Below are positions 39,979-53,999 of a stretch of DNA of 64,000 nucleotides, one piece after another. Made by a program: the position numbers and the translations under genes. The stretch lies in assembly GCA_964057225.1 (NCBI GenBank), contig OZ059900.1:23141638-23205637 (forward strand), in the 5' to 3' direction. Below the pieces are notes generated by a model that was not told the DNA's origin, ran no database searches, and saw only the letters and a list, made by a program, of their open reading frames with translations. The stretch comes from Auanema rhodensis. Lineage: Eukaryota; Nematoda; Chromadorea; Rhabditida; Rhabditidae. Position 1 is the stretch's first letter; every line of letters begins with the position of its first letter.

Positions 39979-41688
39979 ATAATAAAATATTTCTCATGAG
40001 AAATACTGTGTTTTTGTATTTTTCTAGTGTTCAGCATGTAAAATGCTTCATTTTAGTATGTAACACGCTGAAATTCGTTGCATTTGACGACTCATATGAA
40101 CAAAAATCGATTTAATCAATATTAGCCATAAGGGGCGTTCCCTCAGAATATGCTAATTTCCTTAATTTTCTAACACCCTGTTTTTTTGTCGTGAAAGAGG
40201 AACTAGACGTTGTACAAACAATTTTGAGCTAGGTTTCATTGACATTGCATGAGTTTGAACACATGAAATCGTAAGTCAAAACCTTGTTTACAGCGAAATT
40301 TCCAAAAACTGGTTTTCCAGCATAATAAAATATTTCTCATGAGAAATACTGTGGTTTTGTATTTTTCTAGTGTTCAGCATGTAAAATGCTTCATTTTAGT
40401 ATGTAACACGCTGAAATTCGTGGCATTTGACGACTCATATGAACAAAAATCGATTTAATCAATATTAGCCATAAGGAGCGTGCCCTCAGAATATGCTAAT
40501 TTCCTTAATTTTCTAACCCCTGTTTTTTTGTCGTGAAAGTGGAACTAGACGTTGTACAAACAATTTTGAGCTAGGTTTCATTGACATTGCATGAGTTTGA
40601 ACACATGAAATCGTAAGTCAAAACCTTGTTTACAGCGAAATTTCCAAAAACTGGTTTTCCAGCATAATAAAATATTTCTCATGGAAAAAACTGTGTTTTT
40701 GTATTTTTCTAGTGTTCAGCATGTAAAATGCTTCATTTTAGTATGTAACACGCTGAAATTCGTTGCATTTGACTACTCATATGAACAAAAATCGATTTAA
40801 TCAATATTAGCCATAAGGGGCGTGCCCTCAGAATATGCTAATTTCCTTAATTTTCTAACCCCTGTTTTTTTGTCGTGAAAGTGGAACTAGACGTTGTACA
40901 AACAATTTTGAGCTAGGTTTCATTGACATTGCATGAGTTTGAACACATGAAATCGTAAGTCAAAACCTTGTTTACAGCGAAATTTCCAAAAACTGGTTTT
41001 CCAGCATAATAAAATATTTCTCATGAGAAATACTGTGTTTTTGTATTTTTCTAGTGTTCAGCATGTAAAATGCTTCATTTTAGTATGTAACACGCTGAAA
41101 TTCGTTGCATTTGACGACTCATATGAACAAAAATCGATTTAATCAATATTAGCCATAAGGGGCGTGCCCTCAGAATATGCTAATTTCCTTAATTTTCTAA
41201 CCCTTGTATTTTTGTCGTGAAAGTGGAACTAGACGTTGTACAAACAATTTTGAGCTAGGTTTCATTGACATTGCATGAGTTTGAACACATGAAATCGTAA
41301 GTCAAAACCTTGTTTACAGCGAAATTTCCAAAAACTGGTTTTCCAGCATAATAAAATATTTCTCATGGGAAAAACTGTGTTTTTGTATTTTTCTAGTGTT
41401 CAGCATGTAAAATGCTTCATTTTAGTATGTAACACGCTGAAATTCGTTGCATTTGACTACTCATATGAACAAAAATCGATTTAATCAATATTAGCCATAA
41501 GGGGCGTGCCCTCAGAATATGCTAATTTCCTTAATTTTCTAACCCCTGTTTTTTGTCGTGAAAGTGGAACTAGACGTTGTAGGAACAATTTTGAGCTAGG
41601 TTTCATTGACATTGCATGAGTTTGAACACATGAAATCGTAAGTCAAAACCTTGTTTACAGCGAAATTTCCAAAAACTGGTTTTCCAGC
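38954..41688 (+). repeat. Eight-monomer higher-order repeat, 2735 bp, copy 1 (m115-m122)
   Basis: Order: CTCTTGGG with CGTATATC (m115); GACTACTC with CCCTTG (m116); ACTGTAGTTTTG with GACTGATATG (m117); CGTTCCC, AACACCCTG and GAAAGAGG (m118); ACTGTGGTTTTG, CGTGGCA and AAGGAGCG (m119); ATGGAAAAAACTG with GACTACTC (m120); ATGAGAAAT with CCCTTG (m121); AAAAACTG with GACTACTC, 6T and TAGGAAC (m122). The whole order repeats from 41689. Private changes are CTAAGTTCC near 39812 and CCCTTGTATTTTTG near 41206. Confidence 0.88.
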
Positions 41689-44424
41689 ATAATAAAATAT
41701 TTCTCTTGGGAAATACTGTGTTTTTGTATTTTTCTAGTGTTCAGCATGTAAAATACTTCATTTAAGTATGTAACACGCTGAAATTCGTTGCATTTGACGA
41801 CTCATATGAACAAAAATCGATTTAATCAATATTAGCCATAAGGGGCGTGCCCTCAGAATATGCTAATTTCCTAAATTTTCTAACCCCTGTTTTTTTGTCG
41901 TGAAAGTGGAACTAGACGTTGTACGAACAATTTTGAGCTAGGTTTCATTGACATTGCATGAGTTTGAACACATGAAATCGTATATCAAACCTTGTTTACA
42001 GCGAAATTTCCAAAAACTGGTTTTCCAGCATAATAAAATATTTCTCATGGGAAATACTGTGTTTTTGTATTTTTCTAGTGTTCAGCATGTAAAATGCTTC
42101 ATTTTAGTATGTAACACGCTGAAATTCGTTGCATTTGACTACTCATATGAACAAAAATCGATTTAATCAATATTAGCCATAAGGGGCGTGCCCTCAGAAT
42201 ATGCTAATTTCCTTAATTTTCTAACCCTTGTTTTTTTGTCGTGAAAGTGGAACTAGACGTTGTACAAACAATTTTGAGCTAGGTTTCATTGACATTGCAT
42301 GAGTTTGAACACATGAAATCGTAAGTCAAAACCTTGTTTACAGCGAAATTTCCAAAAACTGGTTTTCCAGCATAATAAAATATTTCTCATGGGAAATACT
42401 GTAGTTTTGTATTTTTCTAGTGTTCAGCATGTAAAATGCTTCATTTTAGTTTGTAACACGCTGAAATTCGTTGCATTTGACGACTGATATGAACAAAAAT
42501 CGATTTAATCAATATTAGCCATAAGGGGCGTGCCCTCAGAATATGCTAATTTCCTTAATTTTCTAAACCCTGTTTTTTTGTCGTGAAAGTGGAACTAGAC
42601 GTTGTACAAACAATTTTGAGCTAGGTTTCATTGACATTGCATGAGTTTGAACACATGAAATCGTAAGTCAAAACCTTGTTTACAGCGAAATTTCCAAAAA
42701 CTGGTTTTCCAGCATAATAAAATATTTCTCATGAGAAATACTGTGTTTTTGTATTTTTCTAGTGTTCAGCATGTAAAATGCTTCATTTTAGTATGTAACA
42801 CGCTGAAATTCGTTGCATTTGACGACTCATATGAACAAAAATCGATTTAATCAATATTAGCCATAAGGGGCGTTCCCTCAGAATATGCTAATTTCCTTAA
42901 TTTTCTAACACCCTGTTTTTTTGTCGTGAAAGAGGAACTAGACGTTGTACAAACAATTTTGAGCTAGGTTTCATTGACATTGCATGAGTTTGAACACATG
43001 AAATCGTAAGTCAAAACCTTGTTTACAGCGAAATTTCCAAAAACTGGTTTTCCAGCATAATAAAATATTTCTCATGAGAAATACTGTGGTTTTGTATTTT
43101 TCTAGTGTTCAGCATGTAAAATGCTTCATTTTAGTATGTAACACGCTGAAATTCGTGGCATTTGACGATTCATATGAACAAAAATCGATTTAATCAATAT
43201 TAGCCATAAGGAGCGTGCCCTCAGAATATGCTAATTTCCTTAATTTTCTAACCCCTGTTTTTTTGTCGTGAAAGTGGAACTAGACGTTGTACAAACAATT
43301 TTGAGCTAGGTTTCATTGACATTGCATGAGTTTGAACACATGAAATCGTAAGTCAAAACCTTGTTTACAGCGAAATTTCCAAAAACTGGTTTTCCAGCAT
43401 AATAAAATATTTCTCATGGAAAAAACTGTGTTTTTGTATTTTTCTAGTGTTCAGCATGTAAAATGCTTCATTTTAGTATGTAACACGCTGAAATTCGTTG
43501 CATTTGACTACTCATATGAACAAAAATCGATTTAATCAATATTAGCCATAAGGGGCGTGCCCTCAGAATATGCTAATTTCCTTAATTTTCTAACCCCTGT
43601 TTTTTTGTCGTGAAAGTGGAACTAGACGTTGTACAAACAATTTTGAGCTAGGTTTCATTGACATTGCATGAGTTTGAACACATGAAATCGTAAGTCAAAA
43701 CCTTGTTTACAGCGAAATTTCCAAAAACTGGTTTTCCAGCATAATAAAATATTTCTCATGAGAAATACTGTGTTTTTGTATTTTTCTAGTGTTCAGCATG
43801 TAAAATGCTTCATTTTAGTATGTAACACGCTGAAATTCGTTGCATTTGACGACTCATATGAACAAAAATCGATTTAATCAATATTAGCCATAAGGGGCGT
43901 GCCCTCAGAATATGCTAATTTCCTTAATTTTCTAACCCTTGTTTTTTTGTCGTGAAAGTGGAACTAGACGTTGTACAAACAATTTTGAGCTAGGTTTCAT
44001 TGACATTGCATGAGTTTGAACACATGAAATCGTAAGTCAAAACCTTGTTTACAGCGAAATTTCCAAAAACTGGTTTTCCAGCATAATAAAATATTTCTCA
44101 TGGGAAAAACTGTGTTTTTGTATTTTTCTAGTGTTCAGCATGTAAAATGCTTCATTTTAGTATGTAACACGCTGAAATTCGTTGCATTTGACTACTCATA
44201 TGAACAAAAATCGATTTAATCAATATTAGCCATAAGGGGCGTGCCCTCAGAATATGCTAATTTCCTTAATTTTCTAACCCCTGTTTTTTTGTCGTGAAAG
44301 TGGAACTAGACGTTGTACAAACAATTTTGAGCTAGGTTTCATTGACATTGCATGAGTTTGAACACATGAAATCGTAAGTCAAAACCTTGTTTACAGCGAA
44401 ATTTCCAAAAACTGGTTTTCCAGC
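41689..44424 (+). repeat. Eight-monomer higher-order repeat, copy 2 (m123-m130)
   Basis: This copy repeats copy 1 at +2735 bp through m129. Private changes are CTAAACCCTG near 42564 and CGATTCAT near 43167. In m130 (AAAAACTG, GACTACTC) the 3' part has 7T with TACAAAC instead of the 6T with TAGGAAC of m122, and no CTCTTGGG monomer follows. The series is thus diverted within m130, between the GACTACTC site and the T tract. Confidence 0.85.
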
Positions 44425-47400
44425 ATAATAAAATATTTCTCATGAGAAATACTGTGTTTTTGTATTTTTCTAGTGTTCAGCATGTAAAATGCTTCATTTT
44501 AGTATGTAAAACGCTGAAATTCGTTGCATTTGACGACTCATATGAACAAAAATCGATTTAATCAATATTAGCCATAAGGGGCGTGCCCTCAGAATATGCT
44601 AATTTCCTTAATTTTCTAACCCCTGTTTTTTTGTCGTGAAAGTGGAACTAGACGTTGTACAAACAATTTTGAGCTAGGTTTCATTGACATTGCATGAGTT
44701 TGAACACATGAAATCGTAAGTCAAAACCTTGTTACAGCGAAATTTCCAAAAACTGGTTTTCCAGCATAATAAAATATTTCTCATGAGAAATACTGTGTTT
44801 TTGTATTTTTCTAGTGTTCAGCATGTAAAATGCTTCATTTTAGTATGTAACACGCTGAAATTCGTTGCATTTGACGACTCATATGAACAAAAATCGATTT
44901 AATCAATATTAGCCATAAGGGGCGTGCCCTCAGAATATGCTAATTTCCTTAATTTTCTAACCCCTGTTTTTTTGTCGTGAAAGTGGAACTAGACGTTGTA
45001 CAAACAATTTTGAGCTAGGTTTCATTGACATTGCATGAGTTTGAACACATGAAATCGTAAGTCAAAACCTTGTTACAGCGAAATTTCCAAAAACTGGTTT
45101 TCCAGCATAATAAAATATTTCTCATGAGAAATACTGTGTTTTTGTATTTTTCTAGTGTTCAGCATGTAAAATGCTTCATTTTAGTATGTAACACGCTGAA
45201 ATTCGTTGCATTTGACGACTCATATGAACAAAAATCGATTTAATCAATATTAGCCATAAGGGGCGTTCCCTCAGAATATGCTAATTTCCTTAATTTTCTA
45301 ACACCCTGTTTTTTTGTCGTGAAAGAGGAACTAGACGTTGTACAAACAATTTTGAGCTAGGTTTCATTGACATTGCATGAGTTTGAACACATGAAATCGT
45401 AAGTCAAAACCTTGTTTACAGCGAAATTTCCAAAAACTGGTTTTCCAGCATAATAAAATATTTCTCATGAGAAATACTGTGGTTTTGTATTTTTCTAGTG
45501 TTCAGCATGTAAAATGCTTCATTTTAGTATGTAACACGCTGAAATTCGTGGCATTTGACGACTCATATGAACAAAAATCGATTTAATCAATATTAGCCAT
45601 AAGGAGCGTGCCCTCAGAATATGCTAATTTCCTTAATTTTCTAACCCCTGTTTTTTTGTCGTGAAAGTGGAACTAGACGTTGTACAAACAATTTTGAGCT
45701 AGGTTTCATTGACATTGCATGAGTTTGAACACATGAAATCGTAAGTCAAAACCTTGTTTACAGCGAAATTTCCAAAAACTGGTTTTCCAGCATAATAAAA
45801 TATTTCTCATGGAAAAAACTGTGTTTTTGTATTTTTCTAGTGTTCAGCATGTAAAATGCTTCATTTTAGTATGTAACACGCTGAAATTCGTTGCATTTGA
45901 CTACTCATATGAACAAAAATCGATTTAATCAATATTAGCCATAAGGGGCGTGCCCTCAGAATATGCTAATTTCCTTAATTTTCTAACCCCTGTTTTTTTG
46001 TCGTGAAAGTGGAACTAGACGTTGTACAAACAATTTTGAGCTAGGTTTCATTGACATTGCATGAGTTTGAACACATGAAATCGTAAGTCAAAACCTTGTT
46101 TACAGCGAAATTTCCAAAAACTGGTTTTCCAGCATAATAAAATATTTCTCATGAGAAATACTGTGTTTTTGTATTTTTCTAGTGTTCAGCATGTAAAATG
46201 CTTCATTTTAGTATGTAACACGCTGAAATTCGTTGCATTTGACGACTCATATGAACAAAAATCGATTTAATCAATATTAGCCATAAGGGGCGTGCCCTCA
46301 GAATATGCTAATTTCCTTAATTTTCTAACCCTTGTTTTTTTGTCGTGAAAGTGGAACTAGACGTTGTACAAACAATTTTGAGCTAGGTTTCATTGACATT
46401 GCATGAGTTTGAACACATGAAATCGTAAGTCAAAACCTTGTTTGCAGCGAAATTTCCAAAAACTGGTTTTCCAGCATAATAAAATATTTCTCATGGGAAA
46501 AACTGTGTTTTTGTATTTTTCTAGTGTTCAGCATGTAAAATGCTTCATTTTAGTATGTAACACGCTGAAATTCGTTGCATTTGACTACTCATATGAACAA
46601 AAATCGATTTAATCAATATTAGCCATAAGGGGCGTGCCCTCAGAATATGCTAATTTCCTTAATTTTCTAACCCCTGTTTTTTTGTCGTGAAAGTGGAACT
46701 AGACGTTGTACAAACAATTTTGAGATAGGTTTCATTGACATTGCATGAGTTTGAACACATGAAATCGTAAGTCAAAACCTTGTTTACAGCGAAATTTCCA
46801 AAAACTGGTTTTCCAGCATAATAAAATATTTCTCATGAGAAATACTGTGGTTTTGTATTTTTCTAGTGTTCAGCATGTAAAATGCTTCATTTTAGTATGT
46901 AACACGCTGAAATTCGTGGCATTTGACGACTCATATGAACAAAAATCGATTTAATCAATATTAGCCATAAGGAGCGTGCCCTCAGAATATGCTAATTTCC
47001 TTAATTTTCTAACCCCTGTTTTTTTGTCGTGAAAGTGGAACTAGACGTTGTACAAACAATTTTGAGCTAGGTTTCATTGACATTGCATGAGTTTGAACAC
47101 ATGAAATCGTAAGTCAAAACCTTGTTTACAGCGAAATTTCCAAAAACTGGTTTTCCAGCATAATAAAATATTTCTCATGGGAAAAACTGTGTTTTTGTAT
47201 TTTTCTAGTGTTCAGCATGTAAAATGCTTCATTTTAGTATGTAACACGCTGAAATTCGTTGCATTTGACGACTCATATGAACAAAAATCGATTTAATCAA
47301 TATTAGCCATAAGGGGCGTGCCCTCAGAATATGCTAATTTCCTTAATTTTCTAACCCCTGTTTTTTTGTCGTGAAAGTGGAACTAGACGTTGTACAAACA

Positions 47401-48869
47401 ATTTTGAGCTAGGTTTCATTGACATTGCATGAGTTTGAACACATGAAATCGTAAGTCAAAACCTTGTTTACAGCGAAATTTCCAAAAACTGGTTTTCCAG
47501 CATAATAAAATATTTCTCATGAGAAATACTGTGGTTTTGTATTTTTCTAGTGTTCAGCATGTAAAATGCTTCATTTTAGTATGTAACACGCTGAAATTCG
47601 TTGCATTTGACGACTCATATGAACAAAAATCGATTTAATCAATATTAGCCATAAGGGGCGTGCCCTCAGAATATGCTAATTTCCTTAATTTTCTAACCCC
47701 TGTTTTTTTGTCGTGAAAGTGGAACTAGACGTTGTACAAACAATTTTGAGCTAGGTTTCATTGACATTGCATGAGTTTGAACACATGAAATCGTAAGTCA
47801 AAACCTTGTTACAGCGAAATTTCCAAAAACTGGTTTTCCAGCATAATAAAATATTTCTCATGAGAAATACTGTGTTTTTGTATTTTTCTAGTGTTCAGCA
47901 TGTAAAATGCTTCATTTTAGTATGAAACACGCTGAAATTCGTTGCATTTGACGACTCATATGAACAAAAATCGATTTAATCAATATTAGCCATAAGGGGC
48001 GTTCCCTCAGAATATGCTAATTTCCTTAATTTTCTAACACCCTGTTTTTTTGTCGTGATAGAGGAACTAGACGTTGTACAAACAATTTTGAGCTAGGTTT
48101 CATTGACATTGCATGAGTTTGAACACATGAAATCGTAAGTCAAAACCTTGTTTACAGCGAAATTTCCAAAAACTGGTTTTCCAGCATAATAAAATATTTC
48201 TCATGAGAAATACTGTGGTTTTGTATTTTTCTAGTGTTCAGCATGTAAAATGCTTCATTTTAGTATGTAACACGCTGAAATTCGTGGCATTTGACGACTC
48301 ATATGAACAAAAATCGATTTAATCAATATTAGCCATAAGGAGCGTGCCCTCAGAATATGCTAATTTCCTTAATTTTCTAACCCCTGTTTTTTTGTCGTGA
48401 AAGTGGAACTAGACGTTGTACAAACAATTTTGAGCTAGGTTTCATTGACATTGCATGAGTTTGAACACATGAAATCGTAAGTCAAAACCTTGTTTACAGC
48501 GAAATTTCCAAAAACTGGTTTTCCAGCATAATAAAATATTTCTCATGGGAAAAACTGTGTTTTTGTATTTTTCTAGTGTTCAGCATGTAAAATGCTTCAT
48601 TTTAGTATGTAACACGCTGAAATTCGTTGCATTTGACGACTCATATGAACAAAAATCGATTTAATCAATATTAGCCATAAGGGGCGTGCCCTCAGAATAT
48701 GCTAATTTCCTTAATTTTCTAACCCCTGTTTTTTTGTCGTGAAAGTGGAACTAGACGTTGTACAAACAATTTTGAGCTAGGTTTCATTGACATTGCATGA
48801 GTTTGAACACATGAAATCGTAAGTCAAAACCTTGTTTACAGCGAAATTTCCAAAAACTGGTTTTCCAGC
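44425..48869 (+). repeat. Mixed series of five- to seven-monomer repeats, m131-m143
   Basis: m131 and m132 are ATGAGAAAT monomers with the short TGTTACAG tail. m133 to m137 repeat m126 to m130 in order at about +2393 bp: CGTTCCC/AACACCC, GTGGTTTTG/CGTGGCA/AAGGAGCG, ATGGAAAAAACTG, CCCTTG, AAAAACTG. m138 and m142 are again GTGGTTTTG/CGTGGCA/AAGGAGCG types, and m141 is a CGTTCCC type with GATAGAGG near 48057. m140 has GTGGTTTTG but ordinary CGTTGCA and AAGGGGCG, so it looks like a patchwork. Private changes include GAGATAGG near 46724 and TATGAAACAC near 47921. Confidence 0.75.
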
Positions 48870-51800
48870 ATAATAAAATATTTCTCATGGGAAAAACTGT
48901 GTTTTTGTATTTTTCTAGTGTTCAGCATGTAAAATGCTTCATTTTAGTATGTAACACGCTGCAATTCGTTGCATTTGACGACTCATATGAACAAAAATCG
49001 ATTTAATCAATATTAGCCATAAGGGGCGTTCCCTCAGAATATGCTAATTTCCTTAATTTTCTAACACCCTGTTTTTTTGTCGTGAAAGAGGAACTAGACG
49101 TTGTACAAACAATTTTGAGCTAGGTTTCATTGACATTGCATGAGTTTGAACACATGAAATCGTAAGTCAAAACCTTGTTTACAGCGAAATTTCCAAAAAC
49201 TGGTTTTCCAGCATAATAAAATATTTCTCATGGGAAAAACTGTGTTTTTGTATTTTTCTAGTGTTCAGCATGTAAAATGCTTCATTTTAGTATGTAACAC
49301 GCTGCAATTCGTTGCATTTGACGACTCATATGAACAAAAATCGATTTAATCAATATTAGCCATAAGGGGCGTTCCCTCAGAATATGCTAATTTCCTTAAT
49401 TTTCTAACACCCTGTTTTTTTGTCGTGAAAGAGGAACTAGACGTTGTACAAACAATTTTGAGCTAGGTTTCATTGACATTGCATGAGTTTGAACACATGA
49501 AATCGTAAGTCAAAACCTTGTTTACAGCGAAATTTCCAAAAACTGGTTTTCCAGCATAATAAAATATTTCTCATGGGAAAAACTGTGTTTTTGTATTTTT
49601 CTAGTGTTCAGCATGTAAAATGCTTCATTTTAGTATGTAACACGCTGAAATTCGTTGCATTTGACGACTCATATGAACAAAAATCGATTTAATCAATATT
49701 AGCCATAAGGGGCGTGCCCTCAGAATATGCTAATTTCCTTAATTTTCTAACCCCTGTTTTTTTGTCGTGAAAGTGGAACTAGACGTTGTACAAACAATTT
49801 TGAGCTAGGTTTCATTGACATTGCATGAGTTTGAACACATGAAATCGTAAGTCAAAACCTTGTTTACAGCGAAATTTCCAAAAACTGGTTTTCCAGCATA
49901 ATAAAATATTTCTCATGGGAAAAACTGTGTTTTTGTATTTTTCTAGTGTTCAGCATGTAAAATGCTTCATTTTAGTATGTAACACGCTGCAATTCGTTGC
50001 ATTTGACGACTCATATGAACAAAAATCGATTTAATCAATATTAGCCATAAGGGGCGTGCCCTCAGAATATGCTAATTTCCTTAATTTTCTAACCCCTGTT
50101 TTTTTGTCGTGAAAGTGGAACTAGACGTTGTACAAACAATTTTGAGCTAGGTTTCATTGACATTGCATGAGTTTGAACACATGAAATCGTAAGTCAAAAC
50201 CTTGTTTACAGCGAAATTTCCAAAAACTGGTTTTCCAGCATAATAAAATATTTCTCATGGGAAAAACTGTGTTTTTGTATTTTTCTAGTGTTCAGCATGT
50301 AAAATGCTTCATTTTAGTATGTAACACGCTGAAATTCGTTGCATTTGACGACTCATATGAACAAAAATCGATTTAATCAATATTAGCCATAAGGAGCGTG
50401 CCCTCAGAATATGCTAATTTCCTTAATTTTCTAACCCCTGTTTTTTTGTCGTGAAAGTGGAACTAGACGTTGTACAAACAATTTTGAGCTAGGTTTCATT
50501 GACATTGCATGAGTTTGAACACATGAAATCGTAAGTCAAAACCTTGTTTACAGCGAAATTTCCAAAAACTGGTTTTTCAGCATAATAAAATATTTCTCAT
50601 GAGAAATACTGTGTTTTTGTATTTTTCTAGTGTTCAGCATGTAAAATGCTTCATTTTAGTATGTAACACGCTGAAATTCGTTGCATTTGACGACTCATAT
50701 GAACAAAAATCGATTTAATCAATATTAGCCATAAGGGGCGTGCCCTCAGAATATGCTAATTTCCTTAATTTTCTAACCCCTGTTTTTTTGTCGTGAAAGT
50801 GGAACTAGACGTTGTACAAACAATTTTGAGCTAGGTTTCATTGACATTGCATGAGTTTGAACACATGAAATCGTAAGTCAAAACCTTGTTTACAGCGAAA
50901 TTTCCAAAAACTGGTTTTCCAGCATAATAAAATATTTCTCATGGGAAATACTGTGTTTTTGTATTTTTCTAGTGTTCAGCATGTAAAATGCTTCATTTTA
51001 GTATGTAACACGCTGAAATTCGTTGCATTTGACGACTCATATGAACAAAAATCGATTTAATCAATATTAGCCATAAGGAGCGTGCCCTCAGAATATGCTA
51101 ATTTCCTTAATTTTCTAACCCCTGTTTTTTGTCGTGAAAGTGGAACTAGACGTTGTAGGAACAGTTTTGAGCTAGGTTTCATTGACATTGCATGAGTTTG
51201 AACACATGAAATCGTAAGTCAAAACCTTGTTTACGGCGAAATTTCCATAAAATTGGTTTTCCAGCATAATAAAATATTTCTCATGGGAAATACTGTGTTT
51301 TTGTATTTTTCTAGTGTTCAGCATGTAAAATGCTTCATTTTAGTATGTAACACGCTGAAATTCGTTGCATTTGACGACTCATATGAACAAAAATCGATTT
51401 AATCAATATTAGCCATAAGGGGCGTGCCCTCAGAATATGCTAATTTCCTTAATTTTCTAACCCCTGTTTTTTTGTCGTGAAAGTGGAACTAGACGTTGTA
51501 CAAACAATTTTGAGCTAGGTTTCATTGACATTGCATGAGTTTGAACACATGAAATCGTAAGTCAAAACCTTGTTTACAGCGAAATTTCCAAAAACTGGTT
51601 TTCCAGCATAATAAAATATTTCTCATGGGAAAAACTGTGTTTTTGTATTTTTCTAGTGTTCAGCATGTAAAATGCTTCATTTTAGTATGTAACACGCTGA
51701 AATTCGTTGCATTTGACGACTCATATGAACAAAAATCGATTTAATCAATATTAGCCATAAGGGGCGTGCCCTCAGAATATGCTAATTTCCTTAATTTTCT

Positions 51801-51949
51801 AACCCCTGTTTTTTGTCGTGAAAGTGGAACTAGACGTTGTAGGAACAGTTTTGAGCTAGGTTTCATTGACATTGCATGAGTTTGAACACATGAAATCGTA
51901 AGTCAAAACCTTGTTTACGGCGAAATTTCCATAAAATTGGTTTTCCAGC

Positions 51950-53999
51950 ATAATAAAATATTTCTCATGGGAAATACTGTGTTTTTGTATTTTTCTAGTG
52001 TTCAGCATGTAAAATACTTCATTTAAGTATGTAACACGCTGAAATTCGTTGCATTTGACGACTCATATGAACAAAAATCGATTTAATCAATATTAGCCAT
52101 AAGGGGCGTGCCCTCAGAATATGCTAATTTCCTAAATTTTCTAACCCCTGTTTTTTTGTCGTGAAAGTGGAACTAGACGTTGTAGGAACAATTTTGAGCT
52201 AGGTTTCATTGACATTGCATGAGTTTGAACACATGAAATCGTAAGCCAAAACCTTGTTTACAGCGAAATTTCCAAAAACTGGTTTTCCAGCATAATAAAA
52301 TATTTCTCATGAGAAATACTGTGTTTTTGTATTTTTCTAGTGTTCAGCATGTAAAATGCTTCATTTTAGTATGTAACACGCTGAAATTCGTTGCATTTGA
52401 CGACTCATATGAACAAAAATCGATTTAATCAATATTAGCCATAAGGGGCGTGCCCTCAGAATATGCTAATTTCCTTAATTTTCTAACCCCTGTTTTTTGT
52501 CGTGAAAGTGGAACTAGACGTTGTAGGAACAATTTTGAGCTAGGTTTCATTGACATTGCATGAGTTTGAACACATGAAATCGTAAGTCAAAACCTTGTTT
52601 ACAGCGAAATTTCCAAAAACTGGTTTTCCAGCATAATAAAATATTTCTCATGGGAAATACTGTGTTTTTGTATTTTTCTAGTGTTCAGCATGTAGAATAC
52701 TTCATTTAAGTATGTAACACGCTGAAATTCGTTGCATTTGACGACTCATATGAACAAAAATCGATTTAATCAATATTAGCCATAAGGGGCGTGCCCTCAG
52801 AATATGCTAATTTCCTTAATTTTCTAACCCTTGTTTTTTTGTCGTGAAAGTGGAACTAGACGTTGTACAAACAATTTTGAGCTAGGTTTCATTGACATTG
52901 CATGAGTTTGAACATATGAAATCGTAAGTCAAAACCTTGTTTACAGCGAAATTTCCAAAAACTGGTTTTCCAGCATAATAAAATATTTCTCATGGGAAAT
53001 ACTGTGTTTTTGTATTTTTCTAGTGTTCAGCATGTAAAATACTTCATTTTAGTATGTAACACGCTGAAATTCGTTGCATTGGACGACTCATATGAACAAA
53101 AATCGATTTAATCAATATTAGCCATAAGGGGCGTGCCCTCAGAATATGCTAACTTCCTAATTTTTCTAACCCCTGTTTTTTTGTCGTGAAAGTGGAACTA
53201 GACGTTGTACGAACAATTTTGAGCTAGGTTTCATTGACATTGCATGAGTTTGAACACATGAAATCGTAAGTCAAAACCTTGTTTACAGCGAAATTTCCAA
53301 AAACTGGTTTTCCAGCATAATAAAATATTTCTCATGGGAAATACTGTGTTTTTGTATTTTTTTAGTGTTCAGCATGTAAAATGCTTCATTTTAGTATGTA
53401 ACACGCTGAAATTCGTTGCATTTGACGACTCATATGAACAAAAATCGATTTAATCAATATTAGCCATAAGGGGCGTGCCCTCAGAATATGCTAATTTCCT
53501 TAATTTTCTAACCCCTGTTTTTTTGTCGTGAAAGTGGAACTAGACGTTGTACAAACAATTTTGAGCTAGGTTTCATTGACATTGCATGAGTTTGAACACA
53601 TGAAATCGTAAGTCAAAACCTTGTTTACAGCGAAATTTCCAAAAACTGGTTTTTCAGCATAATAAAATATTTCTCATGAGAAATACTGTGTTTTTGTATT
53701 TTTCTAGTGTTCAGCATGTAAAATGCTTCATTTTAGTATGTAACACGCTGAAATTCGTTGCATTTGACGACTCATATGAACAAAAATCGATTTAATCAAT
53801 ATTAGCCATAAGGGGCGTGCCCTCAGAATATGCTAATTTCCTTAATTTTCTAACCCCTGTTTTTTGTCGTGAAAGTGGAACTAGACGTTGTAGGAACAGT
53901 TTTGAGCTAGGTTTCATTGACATTGCATGAGTTTGAACACATGAACTCGTAAGTCAAAACCTTGTTTACGGCGAAATTTCCAAAAACTGGTTTTCCAGC
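51950..53999 (+). repeat. Six-monomer repeat, copy 1 (m153-m158)
   Basis: Order: AATAC/CATTTAAG with CCTAAATT and AAGCCAAAACC (m153); ATGAGAAAT with 6T (m154); TGTAGAATAC with CCCTTG and GAACATATG (m155); ATTGGACGAC (m156, private CTAACTTCC near 53150); TTTTTTTAGTG (m157); TTTTTCAG/ATGAGAAAT with TAGGAACAGT and TTTACGGCG (m158, private GAACTCG near 53944). The first five types return at 54000, an offset of 2050 bp. Confidence 0.85.

Noticed and set aside
38189-42166. Three 72-codon open frames (38189, 39213, 41948)
   Set aside because: They arise where the CGTATATCAAACC variant removes a stop and shifts the frame across the monomer boundary into the same satellite segment. They are copies of one repeat variant, not genes.
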